This document shows positions 63,637-64,000 of a stretch of DNA of 64,000 nt, piece by piece. The position numbers and the translations under genes are program-made. The notes beneath the pieces were generated by a model. That model saw only the letters and a list, made by a program, of their open reading frames with translations, did no database searches and was not told where the DNA came from. Within the stretch, counting starts at the first letter, position 1. Every line of letters starts with the position of its first letter. The stretch comes from JAMLHH01 sp037189845 (lineage in GTDB: Bacteria; Bacteroidota; Bacteroidia; Chitinophagales; JADIYW01): the NCBI GenBank assembly GCA_037189845.1, contig JBBCIS010000001.1:558001-622000 (forward strand), written 5' to 3'.

Positions 63637-64000
63637 ATGAGAAAAATAATCTCTGTTTTCATAACTGCGTTTTGGTTGCTGACAAATGTATCTGCACAGA
63701 ATCCAGCTATTCAGAATATGGTGGATGCTGTGGATCTGGATGCTTTGAAATATACGGTCAGGTCATTGAGCGGAGAAATTCCGGTAGAAATCAATGGGAT
63801 AACAGATACAATTTTCTCCCGTCATTATTTACAGCCGGGTAACGAAAAAGCTTTTCAATGGCTGAAAGCCGGGTTGCAGGAGCTGGGCTATGAAATTGAT
63901 TCTATGAATTTCAGGGTTGCGGGTAAAAATTTATTCGCAAAAAAAGTTGGAACACAAAGACCTAAGCAGTTTGTCATGCTGGGAGCGCATTATGATTGTA
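63637..64000 (+). CDS. Start of an M28-family aminopeptidase, cut by the window edge
   Basis: From ATG 63637 the frame stays open to the end of the window (121 codons). It starts with a signal peptide (about 1-20, ending NVSAQ), goes on through an N-terminal region with GNEKAFQWLKAGLQELGYE, and ends with MLGAHYDC, the first metal-binding segment (His, Asp) of M28 zinc peptidases. So the gene encodes a secreted or periplasmic aminopeptidase; the rest lies outside. Confidence 0.8.
   Translation, partial: MRKIISVFITAFWLLTNVSAQNPAIQNMVDAVDLDALKYTVRSLSGEIPVEINGITDTIFSRHYLQPGNEKAFQWLKAGLQELGYEIDSMNFRVAGKNLFAKKVGTQRPKQFVMLGAHYDC

Noticed and set aside
1..64000. tRNA or rRNA genes
   Set aside because: I looked for T-arm and cloverleaf signatures and rRNA-like stretches and found none that I could support by eye.

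Overview
The window looks like a chromosomal piece of a Bacteroidota (Bacteroidetes) genome. The signs are promoters of the phylum's type (TAnnTTTG -7 boxes, TTG about 20 nt upstream), weak or absent Shine-Dalgarno sequences, several GTG/TTG starts, many short lipoproteins, a TonB-dependent receptor, a DUF4105 (Lnb-like) protein and a topoisomerase IV subunit B of about 620 residues. I cannot place it below phylum. I saw no rRNA, tRNA or CRISPR array.

Layout. 0-10.2 kb: secreted or lipoproteins, parE, a WG-repeat protein, two tandem RDD membrane proteins, a lipoprotein MsrB and an Lnb-like protein. 10.3-13.4 kb: an NrtR-type Nudix repressor, then a TPP riboswitch driving thiS-thiC. 13.5-33.9 kb: mostly single genes (MFS and dual-ATPase ABC transporters, methyltransferases, an HTH/DUF2975 pair, lipoproteins, a SNF2 ATPase, thiH far from the riboswitch, and arginine decarboxylase divergent from argS). 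34-40.5 kb: an AT-rich accessory stretch with a frameshifted lipoprotein gene and an McrBC type IV restriction system; a REP-associated tyrosine transposase with an array of six CTCC-TACG palindromes sits between mcrB and mcrC. 40.8-47.7 kb: a full SUF iron-sulfur operon (sufB, S23-family gene, sufC, sufD, sufS, sufE, DUF59 gene, then a bacilliredoxin), with unusual short direct repeats in its gaps. 48-50.2 kb: a dehydrogenase and small unknowns.

50.2-58.9 kb is the most notable block: one minus-strand gene train of prs, NAMPT, ADP-ribosylglycohydrolase (frameshifted here), a NADAR-domain fusion, a macro-domain protein, a TonB-dependent receptor, PnuC and NadR. The last genes overlap by a few bases. 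Together they encode uptake of a pyridine nucleoside, its conversion to NAD, recovery of nicotinamide, and enzymes that remove or recycle ADP-ribose. The prs promoter carries two GTGTA-N5-TACAC-like palindromes, and the distant nrtR promoter carries the same palindrome in the same geometry, starting at the last base of the -7 box. This points to an NrtR-controlled NAD salvage and ADP-ribose regulon.

59-64 kb holds two unknown small-protein genes, a steroid-5-alpha-reductase-like and 3-beta-HSD-like pair, a NYN-domain protein, a secreted protein and the start of an M28 peptidase. Dispersed imperfect repeats beginning GGGCAGCTATTCC and ending near CTATCxGGGCTGCGCTGACGCCTGA occur in at least four intergenic gaps, including one inside the NAD operon.
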